In this document: in pieces, positions 9,397 to 18,101 of the stretch | Numbering within the stretch: position 1 is the first letter of the stretch | Layout of the letters: each line of letters opens with the position of its first letter | Source of the DNA: an uncultured Tateyamaria sp. | Lineage (GTDB): Bacteria; Pseudomonadota; Alphaproteobacteria; Rhodobacterales; Rhodobacteraceae | DNA length: 64,000 bases | Direction of reading: 5' to 3' | Assembly (NCBI RefSeq): GCF_947503385.1 | Contig: NZ_CANNDO010000004.1 | Location: 62,001 to 126,000 of the forward strand | Notes under the pieces: model-generated | Databases searched by the model: none | Seen by the model: only the letters and a program-made list of their open reading frames with translations | What the model was told of the DNA's origin: nothing | Position numbers and translations under genes: made by a program

Positions 9397-9472
9397 CCAC
9401 ATCTTCCCCCGTGCTGTCCGACGATAGGACACGACCCCGCCAGCGGGTGCAAGGGACGGCAAAGAGCCACCG

Positions 9473-10528
9473 TCACTCGGCTGGAGAAAAACCCGATATC
9501 AGCTGTTTCAGACCGATACCCGCGCCCAGAAAGATCGCCACGAATGCCACCGGTGCGCTAAAGGCCAACGTGGAAAAGGCCGAAATCCCCTGCCCCACGC
9601 TGCACCCCACAGCGAGGATCGCGCCCGGCCCCATCAGGGCTGCGCCACCGATCTGGCGGCGCAGTTCACGCGGGTCTTCGCAGGCCTCCCAGCGGAAATG
9701 ACCTTTGGAATAGGAGCCGAGAGCCGCGCCGATCATCACCCCCACGACAGAGCCCACGCTGAACGACAACGTGTTGCCGGACGCGGTCATCACGTAAATC
9801 AACGTGTCTCCGATGGGCGCGACAAAGCTGTGGGTTTCGATTGGCTCCGGCTCAAACCCGGTGGTTGTCACCCAAAAGGTGCCGATCCAGCCGGACACGA
9901 TGGCCAATCCGACGACCGCGCCCCAAAAGATATGTTTGGGCGAGCGCCGCATCTCTGCACTGGCGAGGCCGACTGCAATCACGATGGCCCCGACAACGAG
10001 GCCCGTCACCACTGGTGCAGCGCCCATGTGAACCTGCAAAAGCTGCCCAAGCCCCTGCGGCGCGGTGGCCCCCAATTCAACCGGGAACAGCCAAACGCGC
10101 GCATGTGCAAGCGGGCCCGACATCACGAAATAGGCCGACAGTCCCATGACCATCACGATGACAAAGGACCGCAAATCACCGCCTCCCAGCCGCGCCAGCG
10201 CGCCGTAGCCGCAATTGCCGCTCATCGCCATGCCATATCCGAACATCAGCCCGCCGATGATGGTGCCGACCGGGTTCCAAACCCGGTCCAGATAGGCCGA
10301 TTGACCGCTGTCAAAAAGATCCATGCCCATCGCCAGATGAGTGCCCAGAATGGCCACACCAATGGCAATGGCCCACATGCGCATCCGTCTGTCATCAGAG
10401 CCGTACAGGACGTCTTCGATCGCGCCCAACGTGCAAAACCGACCGATCCGCGCAGCCAGCCCGAGGGCGATGCCACCCAAAAGTCCAATCAAAGCAACGG
10501 TGTTTGCTTCACCCAGCAGTTCCAGCAT
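9473..10528 (-). CDS. soxT: YeeE/YedE family sulfur-species transporter (SoxT-like)
   Basis: A 351-residue polytopic membrane protein of about ten helices, with the cysteine motifs of the YeeE/YedE thiosulfate transporters: GRFCTLGAIED, SGNCGYGAL and VGCSVGQG. The family conducts thiosulfate or related sulfur species through a cysteine-lined pore. It sits 42 bases downstream of soxR on the same strand, the usual soxT position in Rhodobacteraceae. Start ATG 10528 has GGGAGGA eight bases upstream; the ATG at 10555 does not. A second paralogue lies at the other end of the cluster. Confidence 0.88.
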   Translation of the reverse strand: MLELLGEANTVALIGLLGGIALGLAARIGRFCTLGAIEDVLYGSDDRRMRMWAIAIGVAILGTHLAMGMDLFDSGQSAYLDRVWNPVGTIIGGLMFGYGMAMSGNCGYGALARLGGGDLRSFVIVMVMGLSAYFVMSGPLAHARVWLFPVELGATAPQGLGQLLQVHMGAAPVVTGLVVGAIVIAVGLASAEMRRSPKHIFWGAVVGLAIVSGWIGTFWVTTTGFEPEPIETHSFVAPIGDTLIYVMTASGNTLSFSVGSVVGVMIGAALGSYSKGHFRWEACEDPRELRRQIGGAALMGPGAILAVGCSVGQGISAFSTLAFSAPVAFVAIFLGAGIGLKQLISGFSPAE

Positions 10529-10570
10529 ATCGGCTTCCTCCCGAAGACCGTTCACTGGCGAGGCGACCGG

Positions 10571-10954
10571 TCAGTCTTCCCTGCAGAACAGGTCGTAGAC
10601 CACTTCCATGATTTGCTTGGGCCGGTCATCTGTCAAGCTGTAGTAGATCGCCTTGCCATCGCGGCGCGGCTTGACCAGCCCTTCGAGCCGCAGGCGGGAC
10701 AGCTGTTGCGACACCGCCGCCTGACGGGCAGACAGCAAATCCTCAAGCTCGGTCACGGATTTTTCGCCTGAGGCCAGATGACACAGAATCATCAACCGCC
10801 CTTCATGGCTGATTGCCTTGAGAAAATTGGACGCGGCCTGCGCATTGCGCATCATCTTTTCCATGTCCTCGGCGCACATATTGGCATCGAAAACCGGCAA
10901 CCGGGACGGCGTGTCCATCGAGGTGTCAGGTTCATGTGTCACGTCAAGCGTCAT
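10571..10954 (-). CDS. soxR: SoxR, ArsR-family sulfur-responsive repressor
   Basis: A 127-residue winged-helix ArsR-family protein (helix-turn-helix around LLSARQAAVSQQLSRL, wing at KPRRDGKAIYYSL). Cys58 (in ILCHL) and Cys124 (in DLFC) are 66 residues apart, the same spacing as the persulfide-sensing pair Cys41/Cys107 of SqrR. Cys27 is an additional N-terminal cysteine. In Paracoccus, SoxR represses sox genes until reduced sulfur is present. It lies six bases downstream of soxS and is followed by soxT. The expected targets are the ATTC-N8-GAAT palindromes in this cluster. Confidence 0.93.
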   Translation of the reverse strand: MTLDVTHEPDTSMDTPSRLPVFDANMCAEDMEKMMRNAQAASNFLKAISHEGRLMILCHLASGEKSVTELEDLLSARQAAVSQQLSRLRLEGLVKPRRDGKAIYYSLTDDRPKQIMEVVYDLFCRED

Positions 10955-10960
10955 ATCGTT

Positions 10961-11329
10961 TTAGCCTGTCTTGTCCAAGGGTATGTTGGCCCGCTCAAAC
11001 ATCATTGTGAGCAGCCCCCAGAAAAAGTCTTCGCCCGGATATCCTTCGATCCGGCCCACCTCTGCCCCGTCTTCCACAAGGATGAAGGTCGGCGTGAAAT
11101 GAACCCGCTGGACAAAGACGACATCCGGTGTTTCGCCATGCAGATCATAGCGTTGCAGCGGCGCGGTCCTGCCCTCTGCAGTCTTGGGATAGATATGCGC
11201 GATATCCTCGTTCCACTTGGCACACCAGTAACATCCATCCTCCTCCGCCATCAGCAGGTAGGTGTCCGCCCAGCCGGGCAGCGGCAGACAGGTCAGTGCC
11301 GCAAGGGCAAGGGTGCGTAAGGGCTTCAC
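10961..11329 (-). CDS. soxS: SoxS, periplasmic thioredoxin-like protein
   Basis: A 122-residue protein with a signal peptide (cut near Ala21) and a thioredoxin-type active site Cys33-Tyr-Trp-Cys36. A cis-proline segment HFTPTFILV follows. In Paracoccus pantotrophus SoxS is needed for full activation of the Sox system, probably by reducing SoxY. Divergent from soxV across an 80-base AT-rich region that holds candidate SoxR sites. It is followed by soxR in the same transcript. Confidence 0.9.
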   Translation of the reverse strand: MKPLRTLALAALTCLPLPGWADTYLLMAEEDGCYWCAKWNEDIAHIYPKTAEGRTAPLQRYDLHGETPDVVFVQRVHFTPTFILVEDGAEVGRIEGYPGEDFFWGLLTMMFERANIPLDKTG

Positions 11330-11352
11330 AAAAGTGCTCCGATTGACGCGGT

Positions 11353-11383
11353 TTCACAATTAATCATAATCTAATTCGTGAAT
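11353..11383. promoter_or_regulatory. AT-rich candidate SoxR site between soxS and soxV
   Basis: The 80-base divergent region contains TTCAC at 11353-11357 mirrored by GTGAA at 11378-11382, and a tight ATTC-GT-GAAT palindrome at 11374-11383. The half sites ATTC and GAAT are those of the SqrR/BigR operator but not at the 8-base spacing. In Paracoccus SoxR binds the soxS-soxV region, so this is the expected place. The exact site is a guess. Confidence 0.45.
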
Positions 11384-11409
11384 ATCTCAAGGCAAGGGAC
11401 GGCCCAGAC

Positions 11410-12150
11410 ATGTTCGATGTCACATTTTTCGGCGCTTTGGTGGCGGGTTTGCTGTCTTTTTTGTCGCCCTGCATTCTGCCCATCGTGCCGTTTTACCTCA
11501 GCTACCTTGCAGGCGTTGGCATGAACCAGATTTCAGCCGAGGCCGAGATTTCGCGCGAGGTGCGGATGCGCGCCTTTCTGGCGGCCTGTTGCTTTGCGTT
11601 GGGTGTCATCACGGTGTTTATGGGGCTGGGCGCGACCGCCACGGCCTTTGGCCAGATGGTGCGGGAGTATTTCGACATCCTGCGCTGGGTGGCGGCGGCG
11701 ATCATCATCGCCATGGGGCTGCATTTTCTGGGCCTGATCCGCATCGGGTTTCTTTATCGTCAGTTCCGCGCGGATGCGGGCAACACCTCCAACGTTGGGT
11801 TTGTCGGCGCATTTGTCATCGGCCTCGCCTTTGCCTTTGGCTGGACGCCCTGCGTGGGCCCGGTTCTGGCGGCGATCCTGTTCACCGCTGCGGGGCAAGA
11901 GACGGCGGGCCAAGGTGCCAGCCTCTTGTTTGTCTACGGGCTGGGCATGACCCTGCCCTTTGTCGCCGCCGCCCTGTTCATCGGTCCGTTCATGCGGTTC
12001 ATGTCGCGGTTCCGCCGCCATCTGGGACTGGTCGAAAAGATCATGGGCGCGCTTTTGATCCTCTTTGGCGTTCTGATCGCCACCAATTCCATCAACTACA
12101 TCGCCCAATGGATGCTGGAGCACGTCCCGTGGTTCAGCGCCATCGGCTAA
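11410..12150 (+). CDS. soxV: SoxV, CcdA-type membrane thiol-electron transporter
   Basis: A 246-residue membrane protein with six predicted helices. It has the CcdA/DsbD cysteine pair Cys21 (SFLSPCILPIVPFYL) and Cys148 (FGWTPCVGP). It carries reducing equivalents from cytoplasmic thioredoxin across the membrane to SoxW and other periplasmic thioredoxins, as shown for Paracoccus. First gene of the plus-strand arm, 15 bases before soxW, with its promoter shared divergently with soxS. Confidence 0.93.
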   Translation: MFDVTFFGALVAGLLSFLSPCILPIVPFYLSYLAGVGMNQISAEAEISREVRMRAFLAACCFALGVITVFMGLGATATAFGQMVREYFDILRWVAAAIIIAMGLHFLGLIRIGFLYRQFRADAGNTSNVGFVGAFVIGLAFAFGWTPCVGPVLAAILFTAAGQETAGQGASLLFVYGLGMTLPFVAAALFIGPFMRFMSRFRRHLGLVEKIMGALLILFGVLIATNSINYIAQWMLEHVPWFSAIG

Positions 12151-12165
12151 TTCGGGAGACCTGCC

Positions 12166-12726
12166 ATGTTCCGCCTCTTTGCTCTTTTGACTGCCCTGAC
12201 CTTTGCCGTTCACGTGAACGCCGCCGAGCTTGGCGATGACGGCCTGCACAAAGCGCCGTGGATGCGCGATACGTTCAAGGACCTGACCGAAGACCTTGAC
12301 GAGGCCAATTCAGAGGGCAAGCGCCTGATGATCATGGTCGAGCAGCGCGGCTGCATCTACTGCAAGAAGATGCACGAAGAGGTCTTTATGATCGCCGAGG
12401 TTGCGCAGTTCATCGAGGACAACTTCTTTGTCGTGCAAATCAACATGTTCGGTGACGTCGAGGTGACCGATTTCGACGGCACCACCCTGCCCGAGAAAGA
12501 CATGGTGAAACGCTGGGGTGCCCTGTTCACACCCAGCATCTACTTTTTCCCCGAAGAGGTGGGCGGCGACGTGATGGCGACACAGGCCGCAGTTGCGAAC
12601 ATGCCCGGTGCCTTTGGACGCTGGACGACATTCAACATGCTGAATTGGGTGGTCGAAAAAGGCTACGAAGGCGACGAGCCGTTTCAGAAGTACCACGCCC
12701 GCAAGTTCGAAGAGCAAAAAGGCTGA
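12166..12726 (+). CDS. soxW: SoxW, periplasmic thioredoxin
   Basis: A 186-residue secreted thioredoxin-like protein. The signal peptide ends near Ala19-Ala20, the active site is Cys63-Ile-Tyr-Cys66 in EQRGCIYCKKMH, and the cis-proline loop is FTPSIYFFP. It receives electrons from SoxV and keeps Sox proteins active. It is the last gene before a 156-base gap that carries the soxX promoter and a perfect SoxR-type operator. Confidence 0.9.
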   Translation: MFRLFALLTALTFAVHVNAAELGDDGLHKAPWMRDTFKDLTEDLDEANSEGKRLMIMVEQRGCIYCKKMHEEVFMIAEVAQFIEDNFFVVQINMFGDVEVTDFDGTTLPEKDMVKRWGALFTPSIYFFPEEVGGDVMATQAAVANMPGAFGRWTTFNMLNWVVEKGYEGDEPFQKYHARKFEEQKG

Positions 12727-12790
12727 GCCACGTTCTGCACGCGCGAACAATACCTTGCGTGAAATGCTGCAGTTGCGAACAGATATAAAA

Positions 12791-12806
12791 ATTCACTTAG
12801 TTGAAT
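12791..12806. promoter_or_regulatory. Perfect ATTC-N8-GAAT palindrome, SoxR operator before soxX
   Basis: The sequence reads ATTC, eight bases, GAAT; the symmetry extends one base inwards on each side to ATTCA-N6-TGAAT. This is the operator form described for the ArsR-type repressor SqrR. It lies 77 bases before the soxX start, next to a TATAAA at 12784-12789. An 11-base string CGAATGTGTAC at 12824-12834 recurs in the soxGH promoter. In Paracoccus the soxW-soxX gap is a known SoxR target. Confidence 0.75.
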
Positions 12807-12882
12807 TTGATGTTGCGTAATCGCGAATGTGTACATTAGTGTACCTGCCAAGGACCGATAAGAATCGTCCAAGGGAGGGTGC

Positions 12883-13338
12883 ATGAAACACGCATTTGGA
12901 ATGACAGTCGCCGCAGCTTTGGCTGCATCCGTGGCTGTCGCAGAAGAAGTGAAACCAACCGCTGTATCGTTCGTGGACGGCACGGTCGAACAGTCCTTGA
13001 CCGGGCAAGCGGGTGATGCGGTCGAAGGGCGCAAGGTCTTTGCCAATCGCAAGCAAGGCAATTGCTTGGCCTGCCATACCAACGCGGATCTGTCCGAAGA
13101 AAGCTTTCACGGCGAGGTCGGCCCACCTATGGACGGCGTTGCCGACCGCTGGACCCAAGCAGAATTGCGCGGCATCGTGACGAATTCCAAGATGATGTTC
13201 GAAGGCACAATCATGCCCGCCTTCTATGTCGACGCAGGCTATACCCGCCCGCTGGACGACTTTGCAGGGCAAAGCATCCTGACCGCCCAACAGGTCGAAG
13301 ATGTGGTCGCCTATCTGATGACGCTCAAAGAGCAGTAA
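12883..13338 (+). CDS. soxX: SoxX, monohaem cytochrome c subunit of SoxXA
   Basis: A 151-residue periplasmic cytochrome c. The signal peptide is cut after about Ala20, the haem site is Cys61-Leu-Ala-Cys64-His65, and a distal Met is available in GTIMPAFY. With SoxA it oxidatively couples thiosulfate to the SoxY cysteine. A strong ribosome site (AAGGGAGGG) precedes ATG 12883. It heads the soxXYZA block behind a regulated promoter. Confidence 0.95.
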   Translation: MKHAFGMTVAAALAASVAVAEEVKPTAVSFVDGTVEQSLTGQAGDAVEGRKVFANRKQGNCLACHTNADLSEESFHGEVGPPMDGVADRWTQAELRGIVTNSKMMFEGTIMPAFYVDAGYTRPLDDFAGQSILTAQQVEDVVAYLMTLKEQ

Positions 13339-13363
13339 TTCCCCGAACCCGAGGAGACATGAC

Positions 13364-13786
13364 ATGAAACTGACACGGCGCAATCTGCTGATCCTCAGCT
13401 CTGCCGGTGTGGCGGCCACGGCGATGGGCTCCCTGCCCGCTTTCGCCTCGCTGACCGACGACGCCATCGCGGAACTGACCGGCGGCGCGGCTCTGGGCGA
13501 AGGGGCAATCACGCTCACCGCTCCCGAGATCGCGGAAAACGGCAACACCGTCCCGATCGAGGTCAGCGCCCCCGGTGCGGTCGCGATCACCCTGTTTGCC
13601 GACGGCAACCCGGTGCCCAACGTGGCCACCTTTACTTTTGGCCCGCTCAGCGCCTCGCGCAGCGCGTCCACACGCATCCGTCTGGCCACCACCCAGAACG
13701 TCGTCGCCATCGCCAAGATGGAAGACGGGTCGTTCCAGAAGGCATCGGCCAACGTCAAAGTGACCATCGGCGGCTGCGGCGGCTGA
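13364..13786 (+). CDS. soxY: SoxY, sulfur-carrier subunit
   Basis: A 140-residue protein with a Tat-type signal (LTRRNLLILSSAG). It ends in GGCGG, with the swinging-arm Cys138 that carries the covalently bound sulfur substrate through the Sox cycle. Tat export is expected to take SoxZ along as a complex. Spaced 25 bases after soxX and 49 before soxZ. Confidence 0.96.
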   Translation: MKLTRRNLLILSSAGVAATAMGSLPAFASLTDDAIAELTGGAALGEGAITLTAPEIAENGNTVPIEVSAPGAVAITLFADGNPVPNVATFTFGPLSASRSASTRIRLATTQNVVAIAKMEDGSFQKASANVKVTIGGCGG

Positions 13787-13835
13787 TCCAAAGACATGCG
13801 CCCTCAACCGGCGCTCAGACAATCGGAGATAACAC

Positions 13836-14165
13836 ATGGCATCCGGCGTAAAACCCCGCGTAAAAGTCCCAAAGACCGCCGCAGCAGGCGAGGCGATCAC
13901 GATCAAGACGCTGATCAGCCACAAGATGGAAAGCGGTCAGCGCAAGGACGATGACGGCAACGTCATCCCCCGTTCGATCATCAACCGGTTCACCGCCGAC
14001 TTTAACGGCCAGAACGTCATCGACGTGACGCTGGAACCGGCGATTTCGACCAACCCCTATTTCCAGTTCGAGGCCATCGTGCCGGAATCCGGTGAATTCA
14101 AGTTCACATGGTACGACGACGACGGCGACGTCTACGACACAAGCAAGAAGATCGAAGTTTCCTGA
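13836..14165 (+). CDS. soxZ: SoxZ, partner of SoxY
   Basis: A 109-residue protein without a signal peptide. It has the all-beta SoxZ fold (PRVKVPKTAAAGEAITIKTL at the start, EFKFTWYDDDGDVYD near the end) and forms the SoxYZ carrier. The lack of a signal fits co-export with SoxY by the Tat system. It lies directly after soxY and 35 bases before soxA. Confidence 0.95.
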   Translation: MASGVKPRVKVPKTAAAGEAITIKTLISHKMESGQRKDDDGNVIPRSIINRFTADFNGQNVIDVTLEPAISTNPYFQFEAIVPESGEFKFTWYDDDGDVYDTSKKIEVS

Positions 14166-14200
14166 CAAGAGGGACGCGATCAAGTCAGGGAGGGACCACA

Positions 14201-15031
14201 ATGAACTTGAAACCATGGATGACACTGGCGGTCGCGGGCTTTGCCGGCGCGGCCTTTGCCCAGGACAGCAGCACGCTGAGTATTGAAGGCGAGGCGATGG
14301 TGACCGAAACTGCGGCACCCGCGCACATGGAAAATGTCGACACGATCTATTCGGGTTGGCGGTTCCGCTCGACCGAGACGCAGGCGCTGGAAACCGACGA
14401 TTTCGATAACCCCGCCTTTGTCTTTGTGGATCAGGGTATTGATCTTTTTGACAAGGTGGATGGCACCGAGGGCAAAGCCTGTTCGTCCTGCCACGAAAAC
14501 GTCGAGGATTTCGCCGGGCTGCGCACGCAACTGCCCCGCGTTCAGGACGGCGAGTTGGTCACGATGGAAAATCTGATCAACGATTGCCGGACCGAACGCA
14601 TGGGGGCCGAGGCATGGAAATGGTCCAAGGGTCCGATGACCGCCATGACAGCGCTGATTGGTCTGCAATCGCGTGGGATGCCGATGGACGTGGCCATTGA
14701 CGGCGATGCGGCCCCCTTCTGGGAGAAGGGCAAAGAGCTGTATTACACCCGTGTGGGTCAGTTGGATATGTCCTGCTCGAACTGTCACGAGGACAATTAT
14801 GGCGTCATGATCCGGGCCGACCACCTGAGCCAGGGCCAGATCAACGGCTTTCCCACCTACCGGTTGAAAAATGCCAAGCTGAACTCGATCCACGGGCGCT
14901 TCAAGGGGTGCATGAAGAACATCCGCGCCACCCCCTTTGCCGAGGGCGGCGACGAATTCAAGGCGCTGGAACTGTATCTGGCATCACGCGGCACCGGCCT
15001 GTCGGTCGAAACGCCTTCGGTGCGCAACTAA
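14201..15031 (+). CDS. soxA: SoxA, dihaem cytochrome c subunit of SoxXA
   Basis: A 276-residue periplasmic protein with a signal peptide ending at Ala20. It has two CxxCH haem sites (Cys94-Cys97-His98 and Cys192-Cys195-His196). The catalytic Cys237 lies in GRFKGCMKN and becomes the persulfide haem ligand in this family. Having both haem motifs puts it with the Rhodobacteraceae dihaem type. Start ATG 14201 has GGGAGGGA upstream and gives a proper signal peptide; upstream in-frame starts were rejected. A terminator-like hairpin follows. Confidence 0.95.
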   Translation: MNLKPWMTLAVAGFAGAAFAQDSSTLSIEGEAMVTETAAPAHMENVDTIYSGWRFRSTETQALETDDFDNPAFVFVDQGIDLFDKVDGTEGKACSSCHENVEDFAGLRTQLPRVQDGELVTMENLINDCRTERMGAEAWKWSKGPMTAMTALIGLQSRGMPMDVAIDGDAAPFWEKGKELYYTRVGQLDMSCSNCHEDNYGVMIRADHLSQGQINGFPTYRLKNAKLNSIHGRFKGCMKNIRATPFAEGGDEFKALELYLASRGTGLSVETPSVRN

Positions 15032-15042
15032 ACCATCCAATG

Positions 15043-15072
15043 GCCTCGCGTCTTATGGCGCGGGGCTTTTTT
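15043..15072 (+). terminator. Intrinsic terminator-like hairpin between soxA and soxB
   Basis: GCCTCGCG (15043-15050) pairs with CGCGGGGC (15059-15066), with one T-G wobble, over an 8-base loop, followed at once by six T (15067-15072). This is a good Rho-independent terminator shape inside the sox operon. It implies that soxB onwards is expressed from read-through or a second promoter. Confidence 0.75.
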
Positions 15073-15083
15073 GTCGCGTATAA

Positions 15084-15099
15084 ATTCAAACATACGCAT
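15084..15099. promoter_or_regulatory. SoxR operator-like site before soxB (one mismatch)
   Basis: ATTC-N8-GCAT, one base off the ATTC-N8-GAAT consensus found before soxX and the soxGH-like genes. It lies 12 bases after the terminator and 21 before the soxB start, in an AT-rich stretch that could hold a promoter. The ATAC-N6-GTAT palindrome at 15092-15105 overlaps it. Confidence 0.45.
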
Positions 15100-15120
15100 A
15101 TGTATCAAAGGACAGCTCAT

Positions 15121-16821
15121 ATGATCTCGCGGCGGGACTTTCTTCAGGTTGGCATGGCAGCCTCGGCGCTCATTGGCGCGTCGGGGTTTGGCAACTGGGC
15201 GCGGCTGGCCGCGCAACAGGCGCTGACGCAGGACCAACTGCTGGAGTTCGATACGTTCGGAAATGTCTCGCTGATCCACATCACGGACATCCACGCGCAG
15301 CTAAAGCCGATCTACTTCCGGGAGCCGTCGGTGAACATCGGCGTGGGCGGCAACAAAGGTGCCGTGCCGCACGTAACAGGTGCCGATTTCCGCAAGCTGT
15401 ACGGCATCAACGATGGCTCGCCCGCGCATTACGCCCTCAGCTCTGGCGATTTTTCCTCCCTCGCGCGGGGCTATGGGCGCGTGGGCGGGCTGGACCGTGT
15501 GGCCACAGTGGTCAATGCGATCCGGGCCGACCGGCCCGACGCGATCCTGTTGGATGGCGGCGACACTTGGCACGGCTCCTACACCTGTCTCAAGACCCAA
15601 GGGCAGGACATGGTCAACGTGATGAACGCGCTGCAACCGGATGCCATGACCTTCCACTGGGAATTCACGCTGGGGTCGGATCGGGTCAACGAACTGGTGG
15701 AAAGCCTGCCTTTCGCTGCCCTTGGCCAGAACATATTTGACGTGGAATGGGACGAACCGACCGACCTGTTCCCGCCCTACAAAATGTTCGAGCGCGGCGG
15801 CACCAAGATCGCGGTGATCGGGCAGGCCTTCCCTTACATGCCCATCGCCAATCCCGGCTGGATGTTCCCCGAATACGCCTTTGGCATCCGGGACGAGAAC
15901 ATGCAGGCCATGGTGGACGAGGTGCGGGCAGCGGGTGCCGAATGCGTCGTCGTGCTTAGCCACAACGGCTTTGACGTGGACAAGAAGATGGCGACGGTTG
16001 TGTCTGGAATCGACGTGATCCTGTCGGGTCACACCCATGACGCCCTGCCCGAACCCGTCCTGTCGGGTGACACGCTGATCTTCCCCTCCGGTTCCAACGG
16101 CAAGTTTGTCACCCGCATCGACCTTGATATCCGCGACGGACGGCTTCTGGGCTACAAATCCAAGCTGATCCCGATCTTTGCGGACGTGATCACACCGGAC
16201 GCGGACATGACCGCCCTGATCGACGCGCAACGCGCGCCTTACGAGGCCGAGATGGCCGAAGTGATCGGACAGACCGACAGCCTGCTGTACCGGCGCGGCA
16301 ACTTTAACGGCACGTGGGACGACCTGATCTGTGACGCGCTCCTGTCCGAGCGGGACGCAGAAATCGCGCTCAGTCCCGGCGTGCGCTGGGGGCCGTCGAT
16401 GATCCCCGGTCAGGACATCACCCGCGAGGATATCTACAACGTCACCTCCATGACCTACGGCAAGGCCTATCGCACGGAAATGACGGGCGAATTCCTGAAA
16501 GTGGTGCTGGAGGACGTGGCCGACAACATCTTTAACCCCGACCCCTATTACCAGCAGGGCGGCGACATGGTGCGCACTGGCGGGCTTGGCTACCACATCG
16601 ACGTCAGCCAGCCGCAAGGCAGCCGTATCAGCAACATGACCCTGCTTGGCACTGGCGAAGCCATAGACCCTGCGCGCAACTACGTCGTCGCGGGCTGGGC
16701 CTCGGTCAACGAGGGCACCGAGGGGCCGCACATCTGGGACGTGGTGGAAAGACACATCGCCAAAATGGGCACAGTGACCGTGAACCCCGACAACAACAGC
16801 GTCGTCGTGACCGGCGTCTAG
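15121..16821 (+). CDS. soxB: SoxB, dimanganese thiosulfohydrolase
   Basis: A 566-residue periplasmic enzyme of the 5'-nucleotidase/metallophosphatase family that hydrolyses sulfate off the SoxY-bound sulfane. The Tat signal is SRRDFLQVGMAAS. Metal-binding motifs are ITDIHAQ near residue 60, LDGGDTWHG, and the later VVLSHNGFDVD and ILSGHTHD. Start ATG 15121 has AAGGA nine bases upstream and gives the Tat signal. It heads the soxBCDEF block after an apparent terminator and a new regulatory site. Confidence 0.96.
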   Translation: MISRRDFLQVGMAASALIGASGFGNWARLAAQQALTQDQLLEFDTFGNVSLIHITDIHAQLKPIYFREPSVNIGVGGNKGAVPHVTGADFRKLYGINDGSPAHYALSSGDFSSLARGYGRVGGLDRVATVVNAIRADRPDAILLDGGDTWHGSYTCLKTQGQDMVNVMNALQPDAMTFHWEFTLGSDRVNELVESLPFAALGQNIFDVEWDEPTDLFPPYKMFERGGTKIAVIGQAFPYMPIANPGWMFPEYAFGIRDENMQAMVDEVRAAGAECVVVLSHNGFDVDKKMATVVSGIDVILSGHTHDALPEPVLSGDTLIFPSGSNGKFVTRIDLDIRDGRLLGYKSKLIPIFADVITPDADMTALIDAQRAPYEAEMAEVIGQTDSLLYRRGNFNGTWDDLICDALLSERDAEIALSPGVRWGPSMIPGQDITREDIYNVTSMTYGKAYRTEMTGEFLKVVLEDVADNIFNPDPYYQQGGDMVRTGGLGYHIDVSQPQGSRISNMTLLGTGEAIDPARNYVVAGWASVNEGTEGPHIWDVVERHIAKMGTVTVNPDNNSVVVTGV

Positions 16822-16838
16822 GACAAGGAAACTCAGAC

Positions 16839-18101
16839 ATGGATGACACGTTCAAACCATCCCGGCGAGCCTTCCTGCGCGGCTCTGCCGCCGTGGCCGC
16901 CGGGGGCGTGGCAAGCGCCGCCTCTGCTGCCGGGCCGGACCCGCTGATCACCGAATTGCAGGACTGGGCCAGCTATACCGGCGCTGGCGTCGACGAGACG
17001 CCCTACGGGATGCCGATCAGCTTTGAGAGCCATGTGGTGCGCCGCAATGTCGAATGGCTGACCGCGTCGCCGATCTCGTCGATCAACTTCACCCCGATCC
17101 ACGCGCTGGACGGCACGATCACACCGCAGGGCTGCGCGTTTGAGCGGCACCATTCGGGTGCCATCGAGCTGTCCAAGCAGGATTTCCGCCTGATGATCAA
17201 CGGCTTGGTCGATCGGCCGCTGGTCTTTACCTATGATGATCTGGAACGCTTCCCCCGCGAAAACCACGTCTATTTCTGCGAATGCGCGGCCAACACGGGC
17301 ATGGAATGGGCCGGTGCGCAGCTGAACGGTGTGCAGTTCACCCACGGCATGATCCACAACATGGAGTATACCGGCGTGCCTCTGCGCACCCTGCTGCAAG
17401 AGGCCGGCGCGGACATGGACGCCGACAAATGGGTCTATGTCGAAGGCGCGGATGCATCGTCGAACGGGCGGTCGATCCCTATGGAGAAAGCGCTTGATGA
17501 TGTGCTGGTCGCCTTCAAGGCCAATGGCGAGGCGCTGCGCATGGAACATGGCTACCCCGTCCGCCTCGTTGTACCGGGCTGGGAAGGCAACATGTGGGTC
17601 AAGTGGCTGCGCCGCATCGAAGTGACCGACACGGCCGTGGAAAGCCGCGAGGAAACCTCGAAATACACCGATGTGCTGGAGGACGGCACCGCCCGCAAAT
17701 GGACGTGGGAGATGGACGCCAAATCCGTCATCACCGCCCCCAGCCCGCAAATGCCGATCACCCATGGCAAGGGGCCGCTGGTGATCTCGGGGCTGGCGTG
17801 GTCCGGCCATGGCAAGATCACCCGCGTGGACGTGTCAAAGGACGGCGGCATCACATGGGAAACCGCGCGGCTGGGCAAGCAGGGCGACACCAAGGCGCTC
17901 ACGCGCTTCTACCTCGACATGGACTGGGACGGTGCGCCGATGCTGCTGCAATCGCGTGCTATGGACGAGACGGGATATGTCCAGCCCACCAAGGAACAGC
18001 TGCGCGAAAAGCGGGGCGAGAATTCGGTCTATCACAACAACTGTATCCAGACCTGGTACGTGAACGCAGAAGGGATCGCCGAGAATGTCGAAGTCTCCTA
18101 A
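16839..18101 (+). CDS. soxC: SoxC, molybdenum sulfane dehydrogenase subunit
   Basis: A 420-residue molybdopterin protein of the sulfite oxidase family with a Tat signal ([16 protein letters not shown]). The molybdenum-binding cysteine is Cys149 in FCECAANTG, and the C-terminal dimerisation domain follows. With SoxD it oxidises the sulfane sulfur on SoxY by six electrons, so this organism should oxidise thiosulfate fully to sulfate without storing sulfur globules. Its last 17 bases overlap soxD. Confidence 0.96.
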   Translation: MDDTFKPSRRAFLRGSAAVAAGGVASAASAAGPDPLITELQDWASYTGAGVDETPYGMPISFESHVVRRNVEWLTASPISSINFTPIHALDGTITPQGCAFERHHSGAIELSKQDFRLMINGLVDRPLVFTYDDLERFPRENHVYFCECAANTGMEWAGAQLNGVQFTHGMIHNMEYTGVPLRTLLQEAGADMDADKWVYVEGADASSNGRSIPMEKALDDVLVAFKANGEALRMEHGYPVRLVVPGWEGNMWVKWLRRIEVTDTAVESREETSKYTDVLEDGTARKWTWEMDAKSVITAPSPQMPITHGKGPLVISGLAWSGHGKITRVDVSKDGGITWETARLGKQGDTKALTRFYLDMDWDGAPMLLQSRAMDETGYVQPTKEQLREKRGENSVYHNNCIQTWYVNAEGIAENVEVS

